A DNA stretch of 64,000 nucleotides from Acidimicrobiia bacterium. GTDB lineage: Bacteria > Actinomycetota > Acidimicrobiia > Acidimicrobiales > SKKL01. The notes beneath the pieces are model-generated. The model was not told where the DNA came from and did not search any database. It worked only from the letters and a program-made list of their open reading frames with translations. This document shows, in pieces, positions 24,137 to 32,902 of the stretch. Numbering within the stretch: position 1 is the first letter of the stretch; each line of letters begins with the position of its first letter. Made by a program: the position numbers and the translations under genes. The stretch is from positions 1 to 64,000 of the forward strand of contig JBAYRL010000005.1 of assembly GCA_041676705.1 (NCBI GenBank), given 5' to 3'.

Positions 24137-25507
24137 ATGGCAACCAAACGTGTGGCATGGTTTCACTGCTTTTCGGGTATTGCTGGTGATATGGCGTTGG
24201 GGTCGTTAATCGACGCCGGTGCCGATGTAGGGGCCATCATCGAAATATTGGAAGGCCTACCAGTTAACGGTTGGGGTTTGGAAGCTTCGCAGGTGATGCG
24301 CAGCGGCATTGGTGGCACCAAGGCGCATGTGCTGGAAGAACCCACCAACATTGTGCGAACCGCGGCCCACATACAGGCCATGCTGGCCGAGGCCACTCTT
24401 CCCGAACGTGTGCGTCAACGTGCCCAAGCGGTGTTTCGAATTTTGGCCGAAGCGGAAGGCCATTTACATCGTCAAGACCCTGAAACGGTGCACTTCCATG
24501 AGGTTGGCGCCATTGACGCCATCGTCGACATTGTGGGCACGGTGGCAGCCCTTGAAGTTTTAGATATCGACGTGGTGGTCTGTAGTCCAATAGCTAACGG
24601 TTTGGGCACAATTCGGGCTGCTCACGGTATTTTGCCGAATCCGGCGCCAGCGGTGGTCGAGTTGCTAAAGGGCATTCCCACTGTTGGGCTTGAGGTGCCT
24701 TTTGAGATGACTACGCCCACCGGAGCTGCGTTAATGGCCGCATTGGCCACCGGTTTTGGACCTTTGCCCGAAATGACGGTGCAGGCCAGTGGATTTGGGG
24801 CTGGCAATCGTGATTTGGCTGACCGGCCCAACATGGTTCAAGTGGTTATTGGTGAGCAACGGGCCGAGTTGGCGCAAGGTCAACAGATTCAGCTTTTGGA
24901 AGTGAACGTTGACGATGTAACCGGTGAGGTTTTGGCCCATACGGTGGCCACCGCGCTGGAAGCCGGTGCTTATGATGCCTGGCTCACCCCAATCATCATG
25001 AAGAAGGGTCGCCCGGCCTACACCGTTTCAGCGCTGGTGGATGTGGCTGTGGCTGAGAATGTTGCTTCCATCTTGACCGCTGAAACTGGTTCGTTCGGTA
25101 TTCGGTCTACCAATTTGGAGCGTTGGCCGGGTGCCCGTGGTTTTGACGAAGTGCCTTTTGGCGAGGAAATACTGCGGGTAAAGGTTGGGCCGGGTCGGGT
25201 TAAGGCCGAATTCGATGACGCCGCACGCGTAGCGCGCCTATATGGGGTGCCAGCGCGGGTGGTTGCTAACTATGCCGAAGAACAATATCGCCGGGAAGGT
25301 TTAGGGGCCGGATATATAAAGGCCTACAACGCCGAAGGTCATTCACATCCTCATACCCATGACGATGGCGGCCATTCGCATGAACACCTACACGAACACA
25401 GTCATGAGCACAGTCATGAGCACAGCCACGAACACTTGCATGACAACACCCATGATCATGATCATCCGCATTCCCATTCCCACGGACACGACGACGAACC
25501 GGCCTAG
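24137..25507 (+). CDS. larC: LarC, nickel insertion protein with His-rich tail
   Basis: A 456-residue LarC, the CTP-dependent enzyme that inserts nickel into the pyridinium-3,5-bisthiocarboxylic mononucleotide. Family stretches are WFHCFSGIAGDMALGSLIDAG, HFHEVGAIDAIVDIVG, EMTTPTGAALMAALA, NVDDVTGEVLAHT and MKKGRPAY. In Lactobacillus plantarum LarC is split by a programmed frameshift; here it is one frame. The last 55 residues are almost half histidine (EHSH repeats, then HDHDHPHSHSHGHD), a likely nickel store. It overlaps no neighbour and an MBL hydrolase gene starts 18 bases later. With LarE absent locally, the sulfur-transfer step must be encoded elsewhere. Confidence 0.93.
   Translation: MATKRVAWFHCFSGIAGDMALGSLIDAGADVGAIIEILEGLPVNGWGLEASQVMRSGIGGTKAHVLEEPTNIVRTAAHIQAMLAEATLPERVRQRAQAVFRILAEAEGHLHRQDPETVHFHEVGAIDAIVDIVGTVAALEVLDIDVVVCSPIANGLGTIRAAHGILPNPAPAVVELLKGIPTVGLEVPFEMTTPTGAALMAALATGFGPLPEMTVQASGFGAGNRDLADRPNMVQVVIGEQRAELAQGQQIQLLEVNVDDVTGEVLAHTVATALEAGAYDAWLTPIIMKKGRPAYTVSALVDVAVAENVASILTAETGSFGIRSTNLERWPGARGFDEVPFGEEILRVKVGPGRVKAEFDDAARVARLYGVPARVVANYAEEQYRREGLGAGYIKAYNAEGHSHPHTHDDGGHSHEHLHEHSHEHSHEHSHEHLHDNTHDHDHPHSHSHGHDDEPA
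25394..25441 (+). repeat. 12-base tandem repeats encoding EHSH
   Basis: Four consecutive 12-base units inside larC (GAACACAGTCAT, GAGCACAGTCAT, GAGCACAGCCAC, GAACACTTGCAT) encode the Glu-His-Ser-His repeats of the metal-rich tail. The near-identity of the second and third units suggests recent slippage, so the tail length may vary between strains. Confidence 0.85.
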
Positions 25508-25525
25508 CGGGCCTAGGGTGTAGAT

Positions 25526-26239
25526 ATGGGTGATCGCTTCTATTTTCGTCAGTTGCTTTCGGGTCGTGACCTCGGCCAAGGCGATGCGTTAGCACATCAA
25601 ATGGTCAATTTTATTTACCTCATTGGCGACCGTGAAAGCGGGGAAGCAGTGGTGGTAGACCCGGCCTACGACATTGCCAGCATCAATAACATTCTGGAAT
25701 CCGACGGCATGAAACTCACCGGAGCGTTGGTAACCCATTACCACCCCGATCACGTGGGTGGCTCAATGATGGGTTACAACATTGAAGGAGTGGCCCAGCT
25801 TCTGGCCGAGCAGTCGGTTCCAATCCATGTTCAAGAACCCGAGTCTGCCGGTATACAAAAAGTCACCGGAGTTTCTCAGGATGACCTTGTAGAACATGTT
25901 TCTGGCGACACGGTAATGGTGGGTGAGATTCCGATAACGCTCATCCACACTCCCGGTCACACCCCAGGAAGCCAATGTTTCTTGGTCAATAACATGCTGG
26001 TCTCGGGCGACACGTTGTTTTTGGAAGGTTGCGGTCGAACCGACCTACCCGGTGGTGATTCCAGCGAACTTTATTATTCGCTCACCCAGCGCTTGGCCAA
26101 AGTTCCCGACACGGCCACCTTGTACCCCGGACACCAGTATTCAGCCGAGCCGCACGCCACCATGGCCCATACACGTGCTAATAACTTCGTGTTCCGCTCG
26201 GCGTCACTAGAGCAGTGGCTAATGATGTTCGGAAATTGA
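25526..26239 (+). CDS. Metallo-beta-lactamase-fold hydrolase (glyoxalase II-like)
   Basis: A 237-residue hydrolase of the glyoxalase II / persulfide dioxygenase branch of the metallo-beta-lactamase fold. The metal motif THYHPDH lies at 70-76, followed by HTPGHTPGS, the bridging aspartate in SGDTLFLEGCGRTDLPGGD and the last ligand in YPGHQY. The GCGRTDLPGGD stretch is characteristic of the ETHE1-like and glyoxalase II-like enzymes. It could hydrolyse a thioester of a low-molecular thiol or oxidise a persulfide. It follows larC by 18 bases in the same direction and is probably co-transcribed. Confidence 0.88.
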   Translation: MGDRFYFRQLLSGRDLGQGDALAHQMVNFIYLIGDRESGEAVVVDPAYDIASINNILESDGMKLTGALVTHYHPDHVGGSMMGYNIEGVAQLLAEQSVPIHVQEPESAGIQKVTGVSQDDLVEHVSGDTVMVGEIPITLIHTPGHTPGSQCFLVNNMLVSGDTLFLEGCGRTDLPGGDSSELYYSLTQRLAKVPDTATLYPGHQYSAEPHATMAHTRANNFVFRSASLEQWLMMFGN

Positions 26240-26314
26240 GTTTCGCCAGGTAGGCGGTAAAGCTTTTAGCACAAAGCCTCAACCAAAGTGTGGATCCTGC
26301 CGATACCCTAAGCG

Positions 26315-26989
26315 ATGGCGATCGTCTACGAACATAAACCCCAGTACCGAGATGCCAAACCATCGGCGCGTGATCGGCGTGACGATGCGCATGATCGGTA
26401 TGCAGAAGACCAATTGGAGGTGACAGCTTTGCGTGAAGAGCTTGCCCGTGCGAAAGAGCGGGCGCTTCAAGCTGAAGCGGCGTTGCCCCACCTGCTGGGT
26501 TTGGGACAAACGACGGTCAACGAGCTTTTAGATGACGCTCGCCACCGCGCGGCCAACATTTTAGCCGAGGCGCGAGAGCAATTAGAGCAGCGCGAGGCGG
26601 CGCTAGAGCGTGAACGCCAAGAACTTGAAACCCTGTATATGGCGATTGCGGCCGAGGCGGCAGCACTAGAAAACCTTCGTAGGACTCTTGCCACCGAAGG
26701 TATTGAGGTCCCGGCTGAGCCAGCACCAAGACCCTCTATTATTTCGCCTTCTTCGTCTCTTGAATCTTCGTCTTCAGCCGCGTCGTCTTCAGCGTCAGCG
26801 GCTGAGTCGTCACTTGATGGGTCCTCGCTTGATGAGCTGGGCTCAATTCCTGCTACCAGCGGTTTTGCCAAAGCATGGGAACAAGATGATGATGTCTCGA
26901 TGCGAGAGGCGTTTGCCCGTTTTTTTGATGGTGACGATGACGGCATCGACCCAAGTCGGCGCTGGATTATGGATGAGTCCGACGGTTAA
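26315..26989 (+). CDS. Coiled-coil protein with Ser-rich acidic tail, DivIVA-like
   Basis: A 224-residue soluble protein. Residues about 30-135 are a long amphipathic coiled coil (EVTALREELARAKERALQAE, then ANILAEAREQLEQREAALER), with the heptad and A/E/R-rich composition of DivIVA/Wag31-like polarity proteins. Residues 140-190 are a serine-rich spacer, and the end is acidic with DPSRRWIMDE. The N-terminal membrane-binding motif of true DivIVA is not seen, so the resemblance may be of composition only. It is followed by a lytic-transglycosylase-like gene, compatible with a cell-wall role, which is inference. Confidence 0.6.
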   Translation: MAIVYEHKPQYRDAKPSARDRRDDAHDRYAEDQLEVTALREELARAKERALQAEAALPHLLGLGQTTVNELLDDARHRAANILAEAREQLEQREAALERERQELETLYMAIAAEAAALENLRRTLATEGIEVPAEPAPRPSIISPSSSLESSSSAASSSASAAESSLDGSSLDELGSIPATSGFAKAWEQDDDVSMREAFARFFDGDDDGIDPSRRWIMDESDG

Positions 26990-27001
26990 AAACGAGTAAA
27001 T

Positions 27002-27030
27002 TGTTACAAAAAGGTTGCAAAGTTGTAACA
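27002..27030. promoter_or_regulatory. Perfect TGTTACAA inverted repeat upstream of the lytic gene
   Basis: TGTTACAA (27002-27009) and TTGTAACA (27023-27030) are perfect inverted repeats around 13 bases, in an AT-rich stretch directly after the coiled-coil gene. GTAAC/GTTAC elements resemble the sites reported for the actinobacterial regulator MtrA upstream of wall-hydrolase genes. It may instead be a terminator of the upstream gene, although no T-run follows. Confidence 0.4.
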
Positions 27031-27100
27031 GGTTCGTAATACTTCTCTGGTCACTTCGCCCAAATGTGTTGTGGCCATAGCTTGCCCGAGTTCACCGGGT

Positions 27101-27128
27101 CTCCCCCGCAAAGTGCGTATAAGGGGAG
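27101..27128 (+). ncRNA. Structured 5' leader of the lytic gene
   Basis: CTCCCC (27101-27106) pairs with GGGGAG (27123-27128), and inside it CGCA (27107-27110) pairs with TGCG (27114-27117). Two copies of CTACTAG follow (27156-27162 and 27172-27178). The 200-base leader precedes a secreted wall-lytic gene, a place where c-di-AMP riboswitches occur in actinobacteria, but I cannot match the ydaO consensus. Confidence 0.3.
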
Positions 27129-27230
27129 TTGTTCCGTTCGCACCACCTGGCGTGACTACTAGGACCCTTACCTACTAGATCCAATTTCTCGCCACGATTC
27201 TTGGTGCATGGAGAGGAGAAGTATCCCCTT

Positions 27231-27599
27231 ATGTTGAATCCGTCGCGTTTGCGTTTATTTGTCGTTGGTCTGATTGCAGTTGCCGTAATGGCTGGTTGTA
27301 CCAACGAAGAGATGATTCGGGTGGCTTTTGCCAACCGGGGCGCAAACGAAACGCAGCAAGATCAAGCCATTCGTGTAGCCCAATGCGAATCGAACCTACA
27401 GCCAGGGGCCGTTAGCCCAGGTGGCGGGAATTGGGGCTTGTTCCAAATCAACAAAGTACACACCGGTCGTGTCGCGGCCCACGGGTTTGCCTGGTCAGAG
27501 ATGCTTTACCCTTGGCAAAATGCCGTGGTAGCCGCTGATCTATGGGCCGAAGCCGGCTGGCAGCCTTGGAGCTGCGCTCGCCGACTCGGTATCCGCTAG
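27231..27599 (+). CDS. Lytic-transglycosylase-like lipoprotein
   Basis: A 122-residue exported protein. The ATG at 27231 has GAGGAG upstream, and residues 1-22 are a signal peptide ending in lipobox VMAGC (C23). The body has the lysozyme/soluble lytic transglycosylase pattern: AIRVAQCESNLQPGAVSPGG with the likely catalytic glutamate E53, then NWGLFQIN and a closing WQNAVVAADLWAEAGWQPWSCA. The cysteine pair C52 and the one in WSCA could form a disulfide. It is close to the Rpf/SLT minimal domain of actinobacteria. Its stop codon overlaps the stop of the convergent DUF885 gene. Confidence 0.82.
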   Translation: MLNPSRLRLFVVGLIAVAVMAGCTNEEMIRVAFANRGANETQQDQAIRVAQCESNLQPGAVSPGGGNWGLFQINKVHTGRVAAHGFAWSEMLYPWQNAVVAADLWAEAGWQPWSCARRLGIR

Positions 27600-29323
27600 A
27601 AACTAGCTAGCTCAGCTTTTAGGGTGGCCAAACCGAGGCCACCCAAATTTAAGGCGTAAGAGTGCCAGTCTTTTAGGTTGAAGCTTGCTCCGTGGCGAGT
27701 CTCGGCCTCGGCCCGGCACTCTAGCCAAACCCGTTCCCCAACCTTGTAACTAATTGCTTGGCCTGGCAGGCCCAGATAACGGTCAACCTCGCTCGCCATG
27801 AAATCAGCCGGGAAACGGCTACGTTCAATCACAAAAGGTAAAGCCAGTTCACCGTTCCAAATGGCACCGGGGTGATAGTCAGAAGCGGTGGGAATTTGAA
27901 GTTCCAAATGCATGCCAATGTCTACAATCACCCGCACCGCTCGCATGGCCTGGGCGGCCAGCATTCCCAACTCAAAAGCCGGGTCGTCTAGGTAGCCAAG
28001 TTCGGCCATTAACGCTTCGGCGTATAGCGCCCAACCTTCCCCATGCCCTGATACAAAACCGGCCAAGCGTTGGTAGCGCGACAGCTCGTCAGCCAGAACT
28101 TTGGTTTGGCCAACCTGTAGATGATGGCCCGGCACCGCCTCGTGGTAACAAATGGAAACCTCACGCCAGAGTGGGAAACGTGTTTTGCCTAGTGTTGGAT
28201 ACCAGGTGCGACCAGGACGTGAGAAATCTTCACTTGGGCCAGTGTAATACATGGCCGCAGCGCCTCCGGGAGGTGCGATCATGGCCTCACAGGTCTGAAT
28301 CTTCTTGTCGATGTCGAAGTGCTTGCCGTTTAACTCGGCAATGGTGGTGTCAATCAGATTTTGGTTCCAAGCCTGAAAGTCATCCACGCCTTCAATCACA
28401 TAGGTCGGGTTGCTTTCCAAGATTTCTACCGCTTCAGCCCAGCTGCTACCCGGTGCTATAGCGTTACAAACCTCTTTGGCTCGAGCTTCAATTCGGGCCA
28501 GTTCTTCCCAACCCCACTGATAGGTTTCCACCGGGTCAATTTCCATGCCTAAGAAACGGCGTGCCTCGCGTTGATAGCGTTCCGGCCCTACGGCATCGCG
28601 ATCGGTGGCTTCGGGGAAGTATTCGTCGCGCAAAAACCTGGCGGTCTCGGCGAAAGCGGCTGCCGCTACCCTAGCTGCGGCCCGCAAGTCGATAAGTAGC
28701 GCTGGATCGTGATCGGCTCGGGTTTCGTAGTTGTCGACCAATCCATCGAAGAATGACTTTGGACTATCGGGATCGCTCCCCGACCAGACCATCGCTTGGC
28801 GAGCGGCCGCTTCCACCTGTCGTTTGGCGACTAGTAACTCACGTGCGATGCCAGCCCGCTGACTTTCTACCCAACCACTCAAGGCTTCGGGTACCGCTCG
28901 CATGCGTTTAGCGGCAATATCCCAATCGTCGTTGCTTTCATAACGCATCAAGTCGAATGCCGAGCGCACCGAACCCATGGGGGAACCAAGGACCCGAATT
29001 GAACGCAGATGGTCACCAGCTGCATAGCCTTCCACAGCCAGTTGTAGGCGGTCTGTCATGAATGCGGCGGCAATGCGATCGCGATCTGAAGTTTGCGGAG
29101 CGTTTGACAAGGCTTCGAGGGTTCGAAGTGTCATCTGGTTAGCTTCGCTTTCACCCTCGGGCGAGAGATCGGGCATGGCGTGGTCGTAACCGGCGACGCC
29201 CATAGAAGTGGCGGCAATGGGGTTCAAACGCGCCAAATCTTCTATGTAGTTGTGCGCAATTTGGTAGACGGCTGAGAGAGGCTGATTCTGGTTGGTGGCG
29301 TTGGGCTGATCTTCGGCGGGCAT
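27596..29323 (-). CDS. DUF885 metallohydrolase
   Basis: A 575-residue protein of the DUF885 family, predicted zinc peptidases of the gluzincin type. The metal motif is HEAVPGHHLQ with SICYHEAVPGHH near residue 395, and the third ligand is in SGHGEGWALYAEALMAELGY near 430. The downstream pattern AMRAVRVIVDIGMHLE and the final FNLKDWHSYALNLGGLGLATL match the family. No signal peptide is seen, so it probably acts in the cytoplasm. Family members have been linked to peptide or carboxyl-ester hydrolysis, but the substrate remains unproven. Confidence 0.88.
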   Translation of the reverse strand: MPAEDQPNATNQNQPLSAVYQIAHNYIEDLARLNPIAATSMGVAGYDHAMPDLSPEGESEANQMTLRTLEALSNAPQTSDRDRIAAAFMTDRLQLAVEGYAAGDHLRSIRVLGSPMGSVRSAFDLMRYESNDDWDIAAKRMRAVPEALSGWVESQRAGIARELLVAKRQVEAAARQAMVWSGSDPDSPKSFFDGLVDNYETRADHDPALLIDLRAAARVAAAAFAETARFLRDEYFPEATDRDAVGPERYQREARRFLGMEIDPVETYQWGWEELARIEARAKEVCNAIAPGSSWAEAVEILESNPTYVIEGVDDFQAWNQNLIDTTIAELNGKHFDIDKKIQTCEAMIAPPGGAAAMYYTGPSEDFSRPGRTWYPTLGKTRFPLWREVSICYHEAVPGHHLQVGQTKVLADELSRYQRLAGFVSGHGEGWALYAEALMAELGYLDDPAFELGMLAAQAMRAVRVIVDIGMHLELQIPTASDYHPGAIWNGELALPFVIERSRFPADFMASEVDRYLGLPGQAISYKVGERVWLECRAEAETRHGASFNLKDWHSYALNLGGLGLATLKAELASF

Positions 29324-29445
29324 GAACCGATGCTAGAGATTTTGAGATGACGATGCCACGAAAGCACTAACATGTGACATTGCACTTGACGTGGGTGTCA
29401 ACTTTGCTTCCACGCTCGCCCAATTTTCAATCCAGGAGGACCTTA

Positions 29446-30744
29446 ATGGCCGCTAACCCTTTAAACACCGACGACTTTGACGGGCAGTTATACAACCTGG
29501 CGATGTCAGAGGAAGCGCGTCCTTTGTACACAGCGGTCAAGAAGTTTATTGAAGAAGAAGTAAACCCCATCACCGAGGAGTATTACCGTCTAGGCGAAGG
29601 CCGAGCCGAGCATTGGGGTTATGGCGAAGGCCAGCTAGAGCTACTTGAGTCGGTGAAAGCTAAGGCCAAGGCGCAAGGGTTGTGGAACTTTTTCTTGCCG
29701 AACGCCGAAACCGGTGAAGGGCTTTCCAACCTCGACTACGCCTACATTGCTATGGAACTTGGCAAAAGTCCGTTGGCGTCAGAATCGCTTAACTGCTCGG
29801 CACCCGATACTGGCAACATGGAAGTGCTCGAGCGGGTGGGAACGCCAGAGCAGAAGAAGCAGTGGCTAGAACCATTGTTAGCAGGCGAGATACGTTCCTG
29901 TTTCGGCATGACCGAACCCGCTTTGCCCTCATCGGATGCCCGCAACATTTCTACCTCGGCGGTGCTTGATGGTGACGAGTGGGTAATTAACGGTGAGAAG
30001 TACTACATCTCTGGGGCTGGGGACCCGCGCTGCAAAGTGATGATTTGTATGGTGAAAACCAATCCCGACGCTTCACCTCACCAACAGCAATCACAAATTT
30101 TGGTACCAATGGACACCCCCGGTTTGGAAATCGTGGGTGCCATGAAGGTTTTCGGAGAAGATCACGCTCCACACGGTCACATGCATATTCGACTGAACGA
30201 CGTGCGGGTGCCGAAAGAAAACATTCTTCTGGGCGAAGGTCGAGGTTTTGAAATTTCGCAGCTCCGCTTAGGCCCAGGTCGTATTCACCACACCATGCGT
30301 TCCATCGGTTCAGCCGAACGTGCTATTCAGATGATGGTTGAGCGAGGTCTTAGCCGAGAAGCATTTGGCAAGCCGTTGGTGGCTTTGGGTGGAAACACCG
30401 AAATAATTGCCAAAGCCCGTATCGATATTGAAGCCATGCGGATGATGGTGTTACGCGCCGCCAAAGCCATGGACCTAATGGGCAACGCCGAAGCCCGAGT
30501 TTGGGTGAGTGCCGTCAAGGCCATGGTTCCCAAGCGTTGCGCTGAAATTATCGACCAAGCCATGCAAATGTTTGGTGCTACCGGTGTCTCGCAATGGACG
30601 CCGCTACCTGGAATGTATGCTCACCAACGCACCTTGCGTTTCGCCGATGGACCCGACGAGGTGCACTACATGGTGGTGGGGCGTGCCGAAATTGCGCGCT
30701 ATCAGCCCTACGACATAGCCAGCGAATACATCGTCAATAAGTAG
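29446..30744 (+). CDS. Acyl-CoA dehydrogenase
   Basis: A 432-residue acyl-CoA dehydrogenase, which oxidises acyl-CoA to enoyl-CoA with FAD. The ATG at 29446 has AGGAGGA six bases upstream; an earlier ATG has none. Family motifs are CFGMTEPALPSSDA in the middle beta domain, WVINGEKYYISGAGDP, LGPGRIHHTMRSIGSAERA at the start of the C-terminal helices, and QMFGATGVSQWTPL near the end. A glutamate in DEVHY lies in the region of the catalytic base. The long form with an N-terminal EARPLYTAVKKFIEEEVNPI resembles ACAD10/11-like proteins. It converges with a TetR/thiolase pair, likely in the same fatty-acid pathway. Confidence 0.92.
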   Translation: MAANPLNTDDFDGQLYNLAMSEEARPLYTAVKKFIEEEVNPITEEYYRLGEGRAEHWGYGEGQLELLESVKAKAKAQGLWNFFLPNAETGEGLSNLDYAYIAMELGKSPLASESLNCSAPDTGNMEVLERVGTPEQKKQWLEPLLAGEIRSCFGMTEPALPSSDARNISTSAVLDGDEWVINGEKYYISGAGDPRCKVMICMVKTNPDASPHQQQSQILVPMDTPGLEIVGAMKVFGEDHAPHGHMHIRLNDVRVPKENILLGEGRGFEISQLRLGPGRIHHTMRSIGSAERAIQMMVERGLSREAFGKPLVALGGNTEIIAKARIDIEAMRMMVLRAAKAMDLMGNAEARVWVSAVKAMVPKRCAEIIDQAMQMFGATGVSQWTPLPGMYAHQRTLRFADGPDEVHYMVVGRAEIARYQPYDIASEYIVNK

Positions 30745-30772
30745 TACCAGAAGCAACGTAGTACCAGAAGCA
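30741..30772 (+). repeat. Direct duplication at the acyl-CoA dehydrogenase stop
   Basis: GTAGTACCAGAAGCA occurs at 30741-30755 and again at 30758-30772. The first copy includes the TAG stop codon of the gene, so the duplication lies at its 3' end and changes no coding sequence. Confidence 0.9.
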
Positions 30773-30809
30773 GCTGCAAGCGAGTGACGCTGGTTCGCCA
30801 GGTTATTTG

Positions 30810-31544
30810 TTAGTTAGCAGTGTTGTGGGTGACCCGCTCGGTGAGGCCAATAGCGTTGGCCCACAAGCGGGTCACCGTGTTTAGACCATCGTCGAAGCTA
30901 ATACGGTCGGGATCAGCTTCCCCAGCCACAAACCAGGCGTAAGCAAAGCGGCTTACCATACCGGTTAGTGCCATGGCGGTGAGGCGAGCATCAAGGTTTG
31001 GATCGGCCAAACCCTGGGCCTGCAGGTCGGTGATAGACCTGGCAGCACGTTCGCTAAACGACCTTGAACGAGCCTCGCGCACCACACCTAAACGCGGGTT
31101 AAACATAGCCACATGCTCGATTATGCCCATGAGCTTGGCATTACGACGGTAAGCCTCGAGATAGTGGGCGTTGGCGCGCTCGATGGCCGCTAGGGGATCG
31201 CGACTTCGAAGCGGCATATGAGCACCGGCAGATGACGATTCCACCCGAGTGGTAGTTGTGGGGCCGTCGTTGGATTCACTGTTGCTGGATCGAGCCGCAC
31301 GTGGGGGCCCCAACATTTCTTCTAGTAGCTGTACGGCTAGCTCCATGAAGATTGATTCTTTGGAATCAAAATAGGTGTAGAAAGTGCCGTGGGCGACCCT
31401 GGCTCCAGCGGAAATATCGGTAACTCGGGCCTCTAGGAAACCGTCGCGCTCGAAGACCGTGCGCGCTGAAGCCACAAGAGCTTGGCGCGTGCGTTGCCCT
31501 CGGGCGGTGTATGGCTCGCTGCGAGCGGACTTAGACGGTTCCAC
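30810..31544 (-). CDS. TetR-family transcriptional regulator
   Basis: A 244-residue TetR regulator. The HTH lies at about residues 15-62 (RQALVASARTVFERDGFLEARVTDISAGA, then VAHGTFYTYFDSKESIFMELA, the family signature). The C-terminal ligand domain of about 170 residues contains an unstructured S/T-rich insert near residue 85 and ends with FDDGLNTVTRLWANAIG. It lies 34 bases downstream of a thiolase gene on the same strand and converges with the acyl-CoA dehydrogenase, which suggests control of acyl-CoA metabolism by an acyl-CoA or fatty acid ligand. Confidence 0.92.
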   Translation of the reverse strand: MEPSKSARSEPYTARGQRTRQALVASARTVFERDGFLEARVTDISAGARVAHGTFYTYFDSKESIFMELAVQLLEEMLGPPRAARSSNSESNDGPTTTTRVESSSAGAHMPLRSRDPLAAIERANAHYLEAYRRNAKLMGIIEHVAMFNPRLGVVREARSRSFSERAARSITDLQAQGLADPNLDARLTAMALTGMVSRFAYAWFVAGEADPDRISFDDGLNTVTRLWANAIGLTERVTHNTAN

Positions 31545-31578
31545 AGAGGCCCATTACGACAATCTAGTGGTGTGTGGC

Positions 31579-32781
31579 CTAGAAAATTTCGAAAAGACCG
31601 GCTGCACCTTGGCCACCGCCAACGCACATGGTTACCACGCCCCATTTGGCCCCGCGGGCTTTGCCTTCATGTAGCACATGCGCGGTACAACGAGCGCCAG
31701 TCATGCCGTAGGGGTGGCCGATTGAGATGGCACCACCGGAAACATTGAGGCGGTCGTTCGGGATACCCAGGGTGTCGCGACAGTAAAGTACTTGGCTGGC
31801 GAAAGCTTCGTTCAGCTCCCAAATACCAATGTCGTCGATGGTGAGACCGACTTGTTTTAGCAATTTGGGCACCGCGAAGACAGGGCCAATGCCCATCTCT
31901 TCGGGGGTGCAGCCTGCCACGGCCATGCCACGATAAGCACCAAGTGGGGTAAGGCCACGTTTTTCGGCTTCGGCGGCTTCCATTAACACTACGGCCGCCG
32001 CGCCGTCGGAGAGCTGCGATGCGTTACCGGCGGTAACGTACTTCCCTTCGGCTACAAACTGGCCACCTTGCCACACCGGCGCTAATTTCTGCAGGCTTTC
32101 AAGCGTGGTGGTAGGGCGGTTACCTTCGTCTTTGGTGAGCGTTACCGTTTGCTCGCTAGTTTCGCCGGTTTCACGGTCGGTTAACACCATGACGCTTTCC
32201 AGTGGCACGATTTCGTTGTCGAAGCGGCCCTCTTCTTGAGCTTGGGCGGTACGCATTTGTGATTGCAGGGCGTATTCGTCTTGCGCTTCTCGGCTAATGC
32301 CGTAGCGTTCGGCCACCAGCTCGGCGGTTTCAATCATGGGGGCATAAAGGCCAGGGGTTGATTCTAAGAGCCCCGGGTCTTGGCGGCGGTACAGGTTCAT
32401 GTGCTTGTTTTGAACCAGCGAGATCGATTCCACCCCGCCGCCCACGGCCACGGTTTGACCATCAACAATGATTTGCTTGGCGGCAATAGCAATGGCCATA
32501 AGACCCGAAGAACATTGGCGGTCAACGCTTTGGCCAGCCACGCTGTCGGGTAGGCCAGCTTTGAGAGCGGCTTGGCGTCCAATGTTGAATGCCTGGGCAC
32601 CTTCTTGTAGAGCAGCACCGACGATCACGTCGTCGACTTCGGCCGGGTCGACGTCGGCCCGAGCTACCGCTTCACGAATAGCGTGTCCGATGAGTTCTTG
32701 GGGCTGAGTGTTGTTGAATGCGCCGCGGAACGCCTTGCCGATCGGGGTACGCGCGGTCGATACGATAACGGCTTCTCTCAT
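31579..32781 (-). CDS. Acetyl-CoA C-acyltransferase (thiolase)
   Basis: A 400-residue thiolase. The ATG at 32781 begins the conserved MREAVIVSTARTPIGKAFRG; an earlier start in the frame is not conserved in character. The acylation cysteine is in DRQCSSGLMAIA, the histidine in the NEAFA region (IWELNEAFASQVL), and the second catalytic cysteine in CVGGGQGAAGLFE, with GHPYGMTGAR between. It catalyses thiolytic cleavage or condensation of acyl-CoA in beta-oxidation or a synthetic pathway. It is followed by the TetR gene on the same strand. Confidence 0.93.
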   Translation of the reverse strand: MREAVIVSTARTPIGKAFRGAFNNTQPQELIGHAIREAVARADVDPAEVDDVIVGAALQEGAQAFNIGRQAALKAGLPDSVAGQSVDRQCSSGLMAIAIAAKQIIVDGQTVAVGGGVESISLVQNKHMNLYRRQDPGLLESTPGLYAPMIETAELVAERYGISREAQDEYALQSQMRTAQAQEEGRFDNEIVPLESVMVLTDRETGETSEQTVTLTKDEGNRPTTTLESLQKLAPVWQGGQFVAEGKYVTAGNASQLSDGAAAVVLMEAAEAEKRGLTPLGAYRGMAVAGCTPEEMGIGPVFAVPKLLKQVGLTIDDIGIWELNEAFASQVLYCRDTLGIPNDRLNVSGGAISIGHPYGMTGARCTAHVLHEGKARGAKWGVVTMCVGGGQGAAGLFEIF

Positions 32782-32902
32782 AGGACGAAGGTACCTTAAA
32801 TTCTGGTGTTTTTCAGGGCCGAAGTTGTTCCAGCACGAATTTTCCTCAAGTCGAATGACCGTGGTGCTCAGGCTTGGCGTTTCTGGCAAGAATCATCGGC
32901 GG

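Noticed and set aside
25266..25595. Minus-strand frame full of Arg/His/Gly over the larC tail
   Set aside because: It is the reverse reading of the His-rich repeats and has no gene-like features.
27061..27230. A ydaO-type c-di-AMP riboswitch before the lytic gene
   Set aside because: The position and gene fit, but the conserved GGGGAA-type core and the family pairing could not be found; only a generic structured leader is reported.
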